A DNA stretch of 64,000 nt from Hypholoma sublateritium FD-334 SS-4 (Eukaryota; Basidiomycota; Agaricomycetes; Agaricales; Strophariaceae): NCBI GenBank assembly GCA_000827495.1, contig KN817518.1:1204405-1268404 (forward strand), given 5' to 3'. The notes under the pieces are model-generated. The model saw nothing but the letters and a program-made list of their open reading frames with translations. It was not told the DNA's origin and ran no database searches. Numbering within the stretch: position 1 is the stretch's first letter; each line of letters starts with the position of its first letter. This document shows, piece by piece, positions 11,516-23,901 of this stretch. A program made the translations under genes and the position numbers.

Positions 11516-12864
11516 TTATGGATCAGCCTTATTTTGAATATCTTGAGCAAATGTGGCTGCAACCAGCATTGGAAACACTAGAGTGGCATCCGCAAACACC
11601 TTGGGGAGGCTAGTCAACGAGAAACTCGCCGGAAGAGCTGTACAACATACTTTCACGGCTTCTGCACCGACACGAATCTTTCCCCATGAAATAGCTTCGT
11701 CTGGTCGAGCACCTGAATCTGATCCATCAAATTCTTGCCCGGTATTCTGTGATGAAGGGCGTGAGGATAGATACGGAGAAAGAGGTCGGTTTACTGACGA
11801 TGAATACCGAATAATCGGCCCCGTTACGCTATAAAGCAGTTGTCAGATTGATTTACAAATTTTAGGGTTGATATTACAATGAGCATCGCATTGGCAATCT
11901 GATGTTTACAGACGCCCCCTCCAAGCACGATCATCCCAGCCTTACGAGACTTGCGCGACAACTCGTTCAGATCTCGTATATCTTGAACGATGTCCAAAAT
12001 GAGGCCAGGGGATCTGAAAGAGTGGAAGTAAATCATGTCGCCTATTGAACCGTCTGTCAAGGCAGGGCAGAAGACAGGGATGTTGTTCTGGTAACTTATC
12101 ATAAGTTTCGGTGCAATCGGTGCCGATGTTAACGTATGGCTCACTTTGTACGCCCAGTAGTACACCGACTCTTCGTTATTGATTTCCTTGCCAATTCTCC
12201 GGATAAAGGAACTGGGCGTCCAAACCTGGCCAGATGCCATTTGCTCGGCAAGCATAGCGTCCAGGATAGGCGTGAGCCAGTCTTCGAATTTACAATAGTT
12301 ATCGTTGGGAACGATAAGATTTCCGATGCGGTTCATTCCCTTTTTCCGTAGATCTGCGCCGTCTAGGTTGAATTCGGCGAGGTAGGTTTTACCCAGGCAT
12401 TTAATAATATCCTCCTCAATCCCCCCGGCAGTGGTGACTAGAACTTGGACATGCTTGTGCTTGACAAGGTGAAGTATGACTTCACGCAGTCCGGAGGATA
12501 TCAAGTTTGATGTGTACCCCAGGAATACATTGCACCGGGTGTTTGCACGGACCTCGGAATCGAGGTATTCCTCGACTTCGTTTTCCGGAATGGGTTCATC
12601 TGAAAGTCGCCACTTTCTCTGAATGGGACATGAGGATAGGCTGTGGTTCAAGCAGATAATTTAGCGCACCATCTGGTTCACAATATGGATCGCCTTGCCC
12701 AGGCTGTTTGCCTGGAAACCAATTCGCTCATAGCTTTGGAGGAAACCCTGCAGAGTCAGCGGATTTTCAAAATTTGGGCCCTGTACGGAGACCGCATCGT
12801 CTGGGATGGGCTGGGAGGGCTGCAGAATGGCGGCGGCTGCACCTACGGGAACATTTGACGCCAT
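11516..12864 (-). CDS. DYS1: Deoxyhypusine synthase
   Basis: NAD-dependent transfer of the aminobutyl group of spermidine to a lysine of eIF5A, the first step of hypusine formation, in the cytosol. Exon 1 (12864 to about 12660) begins [12 protein letters not shown] and includes the [11 protein letters not shown] block. The large exon has [16 protein letters not shown] (NAD site), [29 protein letters not shown] and [14 protein letters not shown]. The 3' exons give [27 protein letters not shown] and SWGKIR, whose lysine (codon 11678-11680) is the catalytic residue by family comparison. The stop is at 11516-11518. About 370 residues, as usual. It diverges from the TRAPPC2L gene with only 125 bp between ATGs. 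Confidence 0.95.
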
Positions 12865-12989
12865 GATTGGACGCAGCCCAACTTGAAGATCATTCCCCGA
12901 TCAGGAGCAAAATCTTGAGGGTGTCGCCAAGCACGGGCAAATATGACAGCTCCTGGCGCGCTGGGCGACTCGGACGAACGCTCCAGAAG
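12865..12989. promoter_or_regulatory. Compact bidirectional promoter, DYS1 / TRAPPC2L
   Basis: Only 125 bp separate the two divergent start codons. No TATA box is obvious. Both transcripts must start inside this interval or overlap, so shared control is likely. Confidence 0.5.
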
Positions 12990-13579
12990 ATGCCCCCCAA
13001 CCTCAAGCTCAATGCAGTTGCTTTCATTTCTCCCCAGAACCACCCGATACTCATAAGGACGTTCTCCAAGCAAGATGATCATGCAATAAAGTATCATTAT
13101 ATTGCTCACACCAGCCTGGATGTCATCGAAGAGCGAGGTGTGCCATATGCCTCTTCCCATGTCCCGCGAGGTTGACTGTGTAGCAAAGTGGCAGCTGCAG
13201 GAAAAGCTGCTGACTGCTACTTAGGCCTGCTCTTCTCCATGGAAGACGTCGCCGTTTACGGGTATATTACTCCGCTCAAGGTAAAGATCGTCATTGCCCT
13301 ACCATTGTCGGACATGGTCGTCCGCGACACCGAGATCATAACAGTGCGTGCAATTATATCTTCCGTCCTTCCGCTACTTACCGCAACACGCAGATTTTCA
13401 AGGCGCTTCACATGGCATACTACTCGTCAATCGCGAACCCCTTCCTCAAATTAAGTTATTCAGGGGAGGGCAGCAGCGAGCAAGCAGCGCTTTTAGCTGT
13501 CGGGAGCCCTAAATGGAAGAACTTCAAACGCCGTGTTGACGAAATCAGCTGGCTAGTAGGGCAGCCTTCTAACCCATGA
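12990..13579 (+). CDS. TCA17: TRAPP complex subunit TRAPPC2L / Tca17-like (longin fold)
   Basis: Small subunit of the TRAPP tethering complex, which activates Rab GTPases in ER-Golgi and Golgi traffic. The start is ATG 12990 (MPPNLKLNAVAFISPQNHP). Intron 1 ends at the AAAG acceptor near 13186, giving HTSLDVIEERVAAAGKAADCYLG in two pieces; the alternative acceptors create stops. After it come the diagnostic LLFSMEDVAVYGYITPLKVKIV and, following intron 2 (GTGCGT...GCAG), RDTEI and FKALHMAYYSSIANPF. About 150 residues, as in the sedlin/TRAPPC2L family. The C-terminal 30 residues (SPKWKNFKRRVDEISWLVGQ) are typical of fungal members. Confidence 0.88.
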
Positions 13580-13808
13580 AATTTATTGCCTGATATTGTC
13601 TAAAGTGGGCAAAACTTTCTTCGCGGTTCTGGTCGACGCAGTTGAGAGCCTATGGCCATGATCTTACTGTGCTTTGCATTCAGACCTCATCCTAATCGAT
13701 GAGAACCAACAATCAACATACCTTTCTATTGACTTAGTCTTGCTAAAGCTTACCGCGTCTAAGACAGATACGAGGTAGACAATCGAACATAGTACATTGA
13801 TCAACCCA

Positions 13809-16800
13809 TCACAATCCAAACGCTGCTGCTTGAAGTTCTTCCAGGCTTTCCTTGGTCTCCCGTGCCATAACCCGAACCATATTGTCCTCGTCGGTGGAAG
13901 AGACGTAACCAAGTGTGACGCTCATCCTTCGAACAAATACGCGAGGGAATATTTTTGCGAGGTTGATGTCTGCCCCATCGTACACCAACTTCATTGCTGC
14001 TTTGATCAATAAAGATAAGAAATGAATTGCGGCGCGTCGCAGAGGCGGGAACTTAGAATTCTTCAATGTTGGGTCAGAATCCAGCGTCGGTGTGCTTTGT
14101 TTCGCAGTTGCATTTTGCTCGATCGTCCCTCCTGTCGACGGGTCCTCTTTTGACTCAGGCTTCCGTTGGGGCAAAGGAATGTTTTCAATCTGGAGCAAGT
14201 CGATCATCGCCTGAGATAGGTCTTCCACGTATGGCAACATAGCCAACGGATATGTATCCACACATTCAGCAAGAAGTGACAGCGACGATGTTCGGAGGGC
14301 CGTTGGTATGTTGGATCGCCGTGCCGTGGCAAACAAAGGTGGCACTAGTATATCCACTATAGAATAAATGAGACGAGAGGCCCAGTTTTTGTGCGAAAAA
14401 CGTACCGTACAAGCCCAGTGCGGTCCCGCGCCGCTGTATAATAGACCCAAGAGCTTCGCCAATCCGTAGTCTGATGTCCAGATCTTGTTGCGTCAGGTTT
14501 CCCGCACCAAGTCCGACCAGTCCTCCTGCATAATCATGAACAAGGCCTTGTATAATCTCCTTCCCAAATGCATCAGCCAAGGCCGCTAACCCTTGGACAG
14601 CGTTGAGGAACATGTACGAGTCTTCATCCTGCACAGCCTGCAGGAAGATAGCCAAAATCGAGGGGACAAGTGCACTATTGACCTTATGGCCTTTCACAGC
14701 CGAGTTACTCACAAGCTCGCGCAGCAGGAGCAGGCCATGGGCACGGACAGGAAGAATGGGGTCCTGCAACAGCTTGAGCGCCTTCTGGTAGACCTCCTGG
14801 TCGTCCTCGTCTGCCTGTTTCCTCGGGCCGCTCCTTTTCGAGCTAGAGACGTTGGCCAGCCTAGCGGTGATGACCAGCCTTGCTTCTCGTGCGAGCGGTC
14901 TTAATGCCGAAGACCCCTTGAGGGCCAAGGGTTCGAGCTTGACAAAGATATCATTGAAGATAGGGTAGACCCGCGCCGTAAGCGTTTCGTCCGCTGAGAC
15001 TCCGTTAAAGTATGTGCCACGGAGAGCTATATGCAAGCCATTTACCTTCTAGTATCGATAGGAGCAACGTGATTGCAGTTTCTATGAGTTCGTCATCCGG
15101 TCCGATCACTTCCGAGTCAGGAGCTTCATCATCGCTATCAGCATCTTCAAGCGTATCTTCTACGGGCAAACGGGGTCGCCTTGGCGGGCCAGCGTCGGTA
15201 CCAGCTTGGAGCGTCATGCCGGCTGCATCGAGTACATGAAAAATGAAGGATAACAAGTGATCTGGCTTTTGCAGGATATTCGAGGTGGTCCCTTCAGAAA
15301 GTCGCTTTTGCATTTGCATTATGATTTGGAGCTTGTGCAGCGTCCTTCAGCCATAATCTCAGTGTTTGCCATCAGGTCGTCATTCTGAAGGCACATACTT
15401 CACAGGATCCTCGTTTGTTTGTCCCTTCATGTCGCGATAGTCCTCGAGGAGTTTGATAAACAGCGAGGACGCGATATCTCCGCGGTCGATGTTTTTCAGG
15501 AATTCGACAAAGTGGACGGGATCCGGGAATAGGTCGAATATATTCGTGTCAAGGTCATCTATATCGTTATCTAAATTGCTGATGTTACCTGGCATGATGA
15601 TAGAGGGACTCGAGTCTTCTTGACTAATTCACGGGTCAGGATAAATTTGTCAGATGTTGAAACACTCACGATTTGAGTTTCCAAAAATTTCCTTCCAGAC
15701 CGAATTTCCATGTATAGTCCCTACCACCCTCTATAACGGACCATAAAGTGTTCGTTCCCTCTACCCGATCAATGATTTTCCCCCATGAAAGTAATACTCC
15801 CGTAACAGATTCTTTGACTTGTGGATCTGCTAACCTGTGGCTACCTAGATCGAACAACAAGGCATACACGTCTGGGATGACGGGCGAAAGCAACCGAGAA
15901 ATGAATGCTGGAGATGGTTCAGTGTTGGAGATCAAAACAGTTAATGACCATAGTGCATCATGGGCAGCCAGGGTTTGCTCTGAATGTTGCTCTGGCGCAT
16001 CGCGAAGAGGACGATGGAGTATGTCCTGTACAACACTAGCAGCTGACGACGTGTTCTGTCGAATAACTTGAGGGACGATTGCTCGGAAAATAGCGAAAGC
16101 TGCCGCTCGCTTATAGTTTGGGCGCGCGTCGTTTGTCAAAATCGCGAGGACTTGCGGAAATATTACTTGATGATAATCCTAACGCGAATATTGAGCCTTT
16201 CAAAACAGAAAAACGTCTGCAACTCACTTCGCTTTTCATACTAGATGGGACGCTATTCAGCATCTTCGCGATCTGTTCAAACTTTGCATCATCGGCGACT
16301 ATTTCGTCGGAGGAAAAAGCAGCATCGAAGAGGCCTTTAATACCGTGTGGGCGAAGGAGCTGTTTTGTGAGGAAATGGGTACAGGCTTTGCGGGCATGAA
16401 CGGGCGGGGGCGGTAGTGTCGACGATATAACATTTGTCAGAGCTAATATCGCTTGAGCGGGAGTCAATCTTTATCAAGGTGAATGAGTGGCTCGACGAAA
16501 ATTTCACAAACATACAGACGCAGGAACCGTGTGGCCAGTGGTCTCGCTTCGTGGAGGGGCACCACAAGGTCAGAGACCTGTGATTCGGGGAGCCAGCCAA
16601 GTGAGATGGACGGAAGAAGGATGTCTGGTGAATAGAGCGACAAAAGGGTAGTCGCGATTAGCGTTTGTGATATCCGGCCCTGCGCGCCTTCAGGGAATAT
16701 AAATGAAAACAGCGAGGTGATTAAGCTCGAAAGTAGCTGAGAAACATCCGCGTCGACAGTCAAATCAACGATCTCAGAGGTACCCTGTCCTCTCTGAGGG

Positions 16801-17204
16801 GAGCTTGGCCATAGTTCGCCGAGTCGCAGCATGAGGGGCCGCACAGCCCATTTGAAAACGACGGACAACAAAGTTCGCACTTCTGCTAGATCCCTCGTTC
16901 CAATGGCAGGTGCTCGTGGCGGAGATCCTTCTTTGAGACTTTCCGACTCAGGGCCCTGGAAATCGAGAGCTTCGTGAATCCTCTTGACAATAGACAGAGC
17001 TTCCCTTCCAGTGAGGAGCTGAAGGTCCTCAGTACTCTCCTCCAGACTCTGAGCTTTATCGACGGGCAGACGAGAATAATAGTTGGATAAGCGACTCTTC
17101 AACAGTGCTTCAAGGCTAGTAGAAAGACTCGCAGGCGCTGAAATTCCAAGTAATACTGTTCCATCGGCCAACGCTGAAGCTAATTCTGATGATGGCGATG
17201 TCAT
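13809..17204 (-). CDS. RTP1: RTP1/TANGO6-like RNA polymerase II assembly and import factor (HEAT-like)
   Basis: Large alpha-helical repeat protein; yeast Rtp1 helps assembly and nuclear import of RNA polymerase II. Start ATG at 17202-17204 (MTSPSSELASAL). Helical repeats run through about 1,000 residues in roughly ten exons. The conserved C1 block reads LLQDPILPVRAHGLLLLREL followed by LQAVQDEDSYMFLNAVQGL (about 14790-14580). The C2 block near the end reads RRAAIHFLSLLIKAAMK and ESLEELQ, stopping at 13809-13811. An acidic segment (DTLEDADSDDEAPDSE) lies before C1. The gene converges on the TRAPPC2L gene with about 230 bp between stops. Family call rests on the two C-terminal blocks, recalled rather than searched. 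Confidence 0.82.
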
Positions 17205-17457
17205 CTTGAATCCAGTATGTCATGGTGGCCGCGAAGGTCACGGTTGTGGATGCAATGTCGTTATGCGTCGTATTCCCACGCATAACAAGAGGAGAAAAAA
17301 TAACGCCGCGCGCCTCATGCCACATGGTCCGACTGCATGATATCATTGACATGGATTCCAATTTCCCGCTCCCCCACGCTGCACGCAGCAGGCTGAACGC
17401 CGCTGAAGGTTAGGCTGCTCCCGAGTCCCTCTTTCGATGCGCCCACTATAACTAGAC

Positions 17458-17462
17458 AAAAA
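17458..17462 (-). terminator. Pol III oligo-T terminator of tRNA-Tyr
   Basis: Five A residues on the plus strand read as T5 immediately after the discriminator base of the tRNA on the minus strand, a standard Pol III termination signal. Confidence 0.8.
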
Positions 17463-17549
17463 TCCTTCGAGTCGGGATCGAACCAACGACCTTGGGATCA
17501 TCACGTAGCCGTTACAGTCCCACGCTCTTCCAGATTGAGCTATCGAAGG
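17463..17549 (-). tRNA. tRNA-Tyr (GUA) with a 13-nt intron
   Basis: The reverse complement folds as a tRNA: a 7-bp acceptor stem (CCTTCGA with TCGAAGG), a D arm (TAGCTCAATCTGGAAGAGC, A box), an anticodon stem TGGGA/TCCCA with CTGTA in the loop (anticodon GTA), and a T arm containing GGTTCGATCCC (B box). The loop is interrupted after the base 3' of the anticodon by about 13 nt (17498-17510 approximately), the canonical intron position for nuclear tRNA-Tyr. The discriminator is A at 17463. The mature molecule is about 74 nt before CCA. Confidence 0.93.
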
Positions 17550-17564
17550 CTCGATGTTTGAACG

Positions 17565-17928
17565 ATGTCCACAAACCCCGTTGACCCTATACATCTAGTG
17601 AAGGCTGCCTAGTACCGTCACGTCCTTTCCAAAGTCTTCATCATGTTATGAGGACTTCAAGCCGTCGAACAGAAATCATGAAATTTAAATCATTCATCCC
17701 TTTCGAGCGTCACGCTACTTTCTTGGGTTTCCTCGAAGCTAGAATTGCTGCTGCGAATTGTTGGCGAATTGAGGCAAAAGCTCGGAGGTAAGATACTTGC
17801 TCGAACCTCCCGTACCGACTTTCATAATCTACAGGAATGCTCTAGCTCTGGGCAAGCGTTATTGGAAAAGGTCGCGAGCGACTGAGCAATTTTTTTGCAA
17901 TGAATTGCTCATAGTTATTCTTATGTAA
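17565..17928 (+). CDS. Possible small three-exon gene beside tRNA-Tyr (weak)
   Basis: A tentative model: ATG at 17565 encodes MSTNPVDPIHL, a GTGAAG donor at 17598 joins to an acceptor after 17707, giving RHATFLGFLEARIAAANCWR and IEAKAR, then a strong AG|GTAAGA ... CTACAG|G intron (17788-17834) joins in frame to NALALGKRYWKRSRATEQ, with the stop at 17926-17928. The second intron looks convincing; the first is longer (110 nt) than neighbours and its acceptor is a guess. The product would be about 70 basic residues without a known domain. It could also be a chance frame or a relic. Confidence 0.22.
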
Positions 17929-18497
17929 CTACCCGTCAGACGTTCTGAAGTTCTGAGCGCGGAGCGCGTGGCCTTGGGAATCAACGCAAAAGAATTCACC
18001 TCCTTTCTATTCAGAACGACGATGCATGCCCTTCAGGCAGTTTACGTGTTGATTTGCGGTCTAAAAACCTCATTCCGTCCAGTTAGGTAGTGGTAACGCC
18101 AATTGCGCTTCCCTTGACCTCATCTATTCCCGACAATGCCCACAAACTCGCACATTCGAAGATTCTCGGACGAAGGTACTTATTATCATCCGTTCCTTGT
18201 CCAGAAGAGACGACCCGGAGCGAGTTTCCCCTGCCCTATGGGCTCATCGCCCAGTACGTGTGCACGGGGGTGGATGAGGTAGAATCTTGACTGATTCCCT
18301 GTGCTTCCTAACTCTTTCCCGCTTTCTTTAAGACCTCTTAGACTGAACCGGCCTCTGACTCTAACCCCTCGACCTCTATCTCCTCCAGCTTCAAGCCCGG
18401 CGCCGTCAGATCATGTCACAGTTCCCAGCTCCGATGCATGTGGACAAAACGTTTGTTTAGTCTGCATATTTATTTTCGGCGCCTGACTTTTCCAAGA
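17929..18497. other. Intergenic region upstream of the DUF6534-type gene
   Basis: Pyrimidine-rich towards the 3' end (18290-18420), as often found upstream of fungal starts. No supported coding or RNA feature was seen. Confidence 0.35.
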
Positions 18498-20535
18498 ATG
18501 GGTGCGGCGTACATTGGCGTTGTGGCTGCCGCCATGTGAATACATTTCACGGCCATATTGGATGAAGCGCTAACCTCTTTTAAATCTAGGTTATACGGAG
18601 GTACCATTCTTTGGCTTTCTGTCGCTCAGGGATTCCTCAGATTCTTTAAGTATCGTTCGTACAGGCATGGTATTATTTCATGAAATATCAACAAGTATGT
18701 CGACTTTATTTCAATTTTCCTGTTGATCATACTTACAAAGTCAAGGACGTGTGGTACATCAAGGCTCTGGTAAAGGCACAGCCCTCCAAACCGGGGCATC
18801 TATTCATTTTTCTTCGTAGGTCGGATCTATATGGTTTTTTGAAACCATCCATCAAGCCCTCATATCGCACACTGGTCAGTTAAACAATTTATTTGCCCCA
18901 TGGAACGCTCTAAAGCCTGGATAGTGTATCATTATATCATCACGAACTACAATAATCCCCATACACTCGACGACATCGTTTGGTAGGATTGTCTGTCTAG
19001 TCTTATATCACTCTTTCTGACCCGTTCTTTAGGAGTATTCTTGTAAGTATATTTCAAATACATTGCGTCTTGAATTGACCTTTGCTAGCTCGAGGTACTC
19101 TTCAATGTAAGCTGAATTGCATCGCATGATAGCTCTTTAACAAATTATTTACACAGGGATTAATTGGCTTGTTAGTCCAAGGGTAAAATTTCTTGTAGAT
19201 TAGGGTCTATCACCGCTGACGACCCCTTCAGATTCTTGACGCTTCGAGTCTGGAGGTGTAAGTTCCTCTAATTTGTGCGATATTAGGCGAAACACTTATG
19301 TTTCAAGTGAGCGGTAAAAACACGTCGCTGACTTTGCTCATCGTTCGTGCCAATTACTCAAACAATTTTCGTCCTCATGAACTGACTGATTGGTAGACTT
19401 GTCTGGTACTTGCATGCTTTGGTAAACTGACTTTACAAATACTGTCACGTTGATTTAAATCAGTTATTTCTACAGGTTGCTCAGCCGGTAAGCACTGTAT
19501 CATTCAACATTTGACCCTTGAAAATGAACCACAGTATAGTCTTTACAGCGCAATCGTAAGTGGCAGCTTCGCCTAAAGACGAGCAAAAACTCATACCTTA
19601 GCAGGATGCAATTGAAGACCTGGGTGGAACTAGAACAACTCAAGGTATTTGCCGCAGTTTGATGACTTGATATTTGTTTATCGCAGTGGATTCTTTAGGG
19701 GCTTTCCATGGCAGTGAATCTGCTAGGCGCAATTACAGATGTAATCATAGCTGTGGCTCTATTTCTATTCCTCCATCGGTCACGAACTGGCTTCAAAAAG
19801 TAGGTTTTTGAGTTACTCGTTACTAGGCCGGTCGTTAAGCTCTAGCTTAACCTTAGATCTGACACTATGATCAGTAAACTGGTGAGTTCGTTGTCATTGT
19901 TATGAGAATTAAGCCCCTGCCTCTAACCTTCTCGTTCAGATAGCATTCACCGTCAGCACAGGTCTGTTGACCAGTGTGTGCGCTGTTGCTTCTCTCATTT
20001 CCGTGAGCTAAGATGCTATCTCGTTTACCTTCGCTTATCTTCTCGCAGATTTTGGCGTCGGGTCACACTCTGATATATGTCTCCTTTTACTTTTGTCTGG
20101 GAAGGCGTGAGTTTGTTCTATTGTCAAAATATCAAACCCCACTCAATCTCATCGCTCAGTGTACAGTAATTCCGTGCTCGCCACTTTGAATGCTAGGCAG
20201 ATTATCAGAGATCTCGGGGAGAACAGTGATGAGCTCTCCTTCTCTTTGCAAGCTTTGTCCAAGTCAGGGGAAAGGAATCATAACTCAGCGGTACATCTTG
20301 CGTGCTGTTGTCGTAATTCGTACATCTCTGAATCATCTCTAGAGATCGACCAACATATCGATCAAGATTGACACTGTACAGGACTTTCTGCGGAGTCCAC
20401 ACCACGACCATAACGATCCTGTACTAAGTGTTCAACTTGGAGAGGTCAGTGTAAGCACTCGCAACTTATAAAATTGTCGCCTAATATCGATGAAACCTGT
20501 TAAATTAGTCTCCCGTAACGGAGAAGTCCTGTTGA
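18498..20535 (+). CDS. Multi-pass membrane protein of the DUF6534 type
   Basis: Basidiomycete-enriched integral membrane protein with about seven predicted helices, function unknown. The start ATG at 18498 gives MGAAYIGVVAAAM, joined to LYGGTILWLS and AWYYFMKYQQ, DVWYIKALV, SIWFFETIHQALISHTVYH, NYNNPHTLDDIVW, then GLIGLLVQGFLTLRVWR. The conserved C-terminal domain is clear: INLLGAITDVIIAVALFLFL-like helix, SDTMISKL, STGLLTSVCAV, GHTLIYVSFYFCLGRLYSN and LATLNARQ. The tail joins STNISIKIDTVQDF to SPVTEKSC with the stop at 20533-20535. At least ten very short exons make internal boundaries uncertain; one intron near 18624 needs a GTCGCT donor. Confidence 0.78.
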
Positions 20536-21765
20536 CATTTGTCGCCATCAATTGAACGCGCATGACATTCTAACATTGATCTTGGTGTATTTGTATGTAG
20601 TTCGAGTTGGTAGTTGTACACACATGACGACATTGATTTGACAGGATGGGTGTACATATATTTGTATCAACAGGATAAAACACGGAATCCAATCTTGCCG
20701 TCGCTCTCGTCTTTCATCCAGAGCCATCGACGCCTTGAAATTCTGAGTCACATATGCGTTCGTTAATCATTCTCAATTAATTTGGAACATTCCGGATCCT
20801 CTTATGATTGCCAGGCGGGGTCTCCGCTTTGAGTCTGGGGATCATCGATCACTGCTGTTCTTGACGAACCACTTTCACTTGCCACTGTTGGCCGCTGTCG
20901 ACCGTCTTTCAAGCTCAAAGTTGGACGCTAGAAATCCAGGCCGTATCTGCCGTGTGCTACTCATCCGTGGATCTCAGTTAGCAGAATCCGGAGCAACCGA
21001 AGCCAGACGACCGGGCCATACAAACTCATAGGCCTATGAATCTCCGAGCCCAATGGCAACTGCACTAGGCACTTCCTGCATCGATGTATAGGACTTTATG
21101 TGCCCGGTACCGTCTATATACGCCATGCTTTCCCGGAGTCGACGCCACCGCTACTTATTAGTTCGAGCAAACACAACAATCGCCGATGTACCCACACCCG
21201 CAGCTGTCAGCGTCATTTAAGTCTGCCGGGGTTTTTCAGGCCCAGTGGCTGATATACTTCTTGCAAATCTCGACGTGGTTATCACTCTCTCCATGTCTTT
21301 CACTACCCTCAAGGCACCTGAGAAGCGTCCGTAATAGTAGATTCTCCGTGCATCTGGAAAATGATGGTTTGTTGCAATGGCCTTGCGAGGCGACGAGCGC
21401 GATTTTTACGGACGATCTACTGGCATCTCAACACGGGGAGAGGCCTGCCATCAACAAAGCCTGAAGCATTCATCTGCATGCCTTACTGGACGAGTCCTCG
21501 ATATCATTCAAAACAAAAGTAATGTCGGTCGCCGCCTCGTGGCCTCAAGCATGCTATAAGCAGCAACCAAAATGCTCACCGCGGACTTCTATTGTAATTT
21601 AGATCTGAGGGAAGAGTCTAAAATCTCGACCCGTTCCCGAATCGGGATTGATCCTATCCTGGTAGTACCTCCTGGTAATATACTTAAAGCCCTGAACTCA
21701 TCGCTATGCAAACTAACCATTCTCTTTTTATTGTCTACCGCCTCCAGCTCGTCCATCTAGCTGCG
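20536..21765. other. Intergenic region, no supported gene
   Basis: About 1.2 kb between two plus-strand genes. Short frames at 20804-21031 and 21186-21464 have no domain, intron or codon evidence. A TATA-like tctatatacgcc is at about 21113-21124. Otherwise nothing stands out. Confidence 0.35.
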
Positions 21766-23901
21766 ATGGTCTCCTCCTGCATGATTGCCATCTACTCCAC
21801 CATTGTTCTTGTCGTCCTCTGTCTCTTGAAAGCATATCTTTGTTCTGGAAATGTGATGTCTCTCCCGCCGGGTCCCATGGGCCTTCCGCTGGTCGGAAAT
21901 CTGTGCGACATGCCGGCAGACAAGGAGTGGCTGACATTTGCACGCTGGGGAGAAAAATATGGTGCTTTTTCTTGCGTTGAACGTCCCAGTTTTTGGATTA
22001 ATCTGCTTCGTAGGGGATATTTGCTCCGTTACTGTACTTGGCCAAACACTGGTTATTCTCAACTGTGCCAAAATCGCCAACGACATGTTAGACAAGAAAA
22101 GCGCCATCTACTCTGATCGCCCCGTCCTTCAAATGGGCGGAGAACTCGTTGGCTGGAAGAACACTATGGTTCTTTTACCTTATAGTGACCGCTTCCGCCG
22201 CTATCGACGTTTATTCCACAGTCTCATAGGAACTCCATCCGCTGTAAAACAATTCCATCCCAGCGAAGAATTTGAGGCTCGGAAATTCTTGCGCAGCGTC
22301 CTTATGAACCCCGATGATTTGTCTGGCCATGTTCGAAAGTGGGATTTTGCCATTATCATCGCTTACGATTGCTCACTATATCACCACCTAGGACCGCAGG
22401 AGCGGTGATTCTGAGAATATCGCATGGCTACGAGGTGAAAGAAAAGGACGACCCCTTTGTTGCGATAGCTGATAGAGCCACTGAGCAATTTTCGCTCTCT
22501 ACCGCTCCTGGTGGCTTTTTGGTGGATCTTATCCCAGCAAGTACGCATTTCAGCCCTGGAAATATCCGTGTAATCCTGATGCTTGGTTATAGTGCGTCAT
22601 ATACCTCTATGGTTTCCTGGCGCTGGCTTCCGTCACAAAGCCAACGAATGGGCAGCAACCCTGCAAGAAATGGTTGATTGCCCTTATGCATTCGTGAAGC
22701 AACAAGTGGTACGACTAATTCCTCGCTTATTCGACCTTCCGGGATTAAATGTATTCAGGCATCCGGTACCGCACAAACGTCGTTTACCTCTACTCTGCTG
22801 GAAAACAAGCAATTAACCGCTGAAGAAGAACTTGATCTGAAATGGAGCGCCGCAAGTTTATACTCAGGTATGTATTACTCATTATTATTGTCCGCAATAG
22901 TGAGGTGCTTAACTTATGGCGTCTCGGGAAAGGCGCTGCTGATACAGTAATTTCTTTCGTCTGGTTTTATTCTCGCTTTACTCACGTACGATCAGACAGT
23001 TTCCGCTTTGAATTCATTCTTTCTGGCCCTCTCCCTCCATCCGCATGTTTTGAAAAAGGCCCAGATGGAAATTGACGCTATTGTGGGGAACGAGAGGTTA
23101 CCGACGTATTCCGACCGGTCATCTCTTCCCTACGTCAATGCGCTTGCCCTCGAGGTTCTGCGTTGGCACACGGTGGTTCCTACAGGTCAGTCCTGTTATA
23201 TACTTTGGTTGTCGAGAAATGACTAATAGCGCCATAGCCGTTCCCCACCGCGTCATGCAAGACGACGTTCACGACGGATATTTCATCCCAAAAGGCGCCT
23301 TGGTCATCCCAAATATCTGGTAGAGTCGCGCAATTAGTCCACACCCAGAAACAGATCATTGACAGTTGCCTCAGGAACTTCACGCATGACGCAAGAGTTT
23401 ACAAAAACCCATTCGTATTCAATCCCGAGAGATTCCTAGCTCTAAAAGGCGAAGCGCCTGAGCCAGATCCACGAGAAGTTTGTTTTGGATTTGGAAGGAG
23501 GCGAGTCTTCCTTAGATCAGGTCCGAATCAATTATTGACACTGATTACTTCTTAATTGTAGAATCTGCCCAGGTACCGATTTCACTTCTCCTGCTTCTTA
23601 TTCATGTTCCCATTGCTCACCGGTCATTCTGTAGGTTTGCATTTGGCCGATGCCTCGATTTTCATTTCTTGTGCGATGTCTTTGGCTGTATTCGACATAT
23701 CAAAACGCGTGGAAAATGGGGTAACTATCGAACCTATACACGGAAACACGACTGGCACGATAAGGTTAGCCATATCACCACAATCACCGAGTTTTTTTCT
23801 GGGTGCTTACTTTCCCTCTCAGCCACCCGGAGCCGTTTCAATGCTGCATCAAACCTCGTTCTGAAAAGGCCATTTCACTAATTCTCGCCGAATCCTCTTA
23901 A
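21766..23901 (+). CDS. Cytochrome P450 monooxygenase
   Basis: Microsomal haem-thiolate monooxygenase. Start ATG 21766 ([12 protein letters not shown]), then one N-terminal membrane anchor ([13 protein letters not shown]) and the proline hinge [13 protein letters not shown]. Visible motifs: I-helix GAADTTVS formed across an intron at about 22950-22996; ExxR as EVLRW (about 23152-23166); PERF as FNPERFL (about 23423); the haem loop FGFGRRICPG with the cysteine just after an intron at 23501-23561. That intron uses a GC donor. The last exon ends in [13 protein letters not shown] and stops at 23899-23901. Roughly eleven exons, about 510 residues. It resembles mushroom P450s related to O-methylsterigmatocystin oxidoreductase; substrate unknown. 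No neighbouring biosynthetic backbone gene was seen. Confidence 0.92.
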
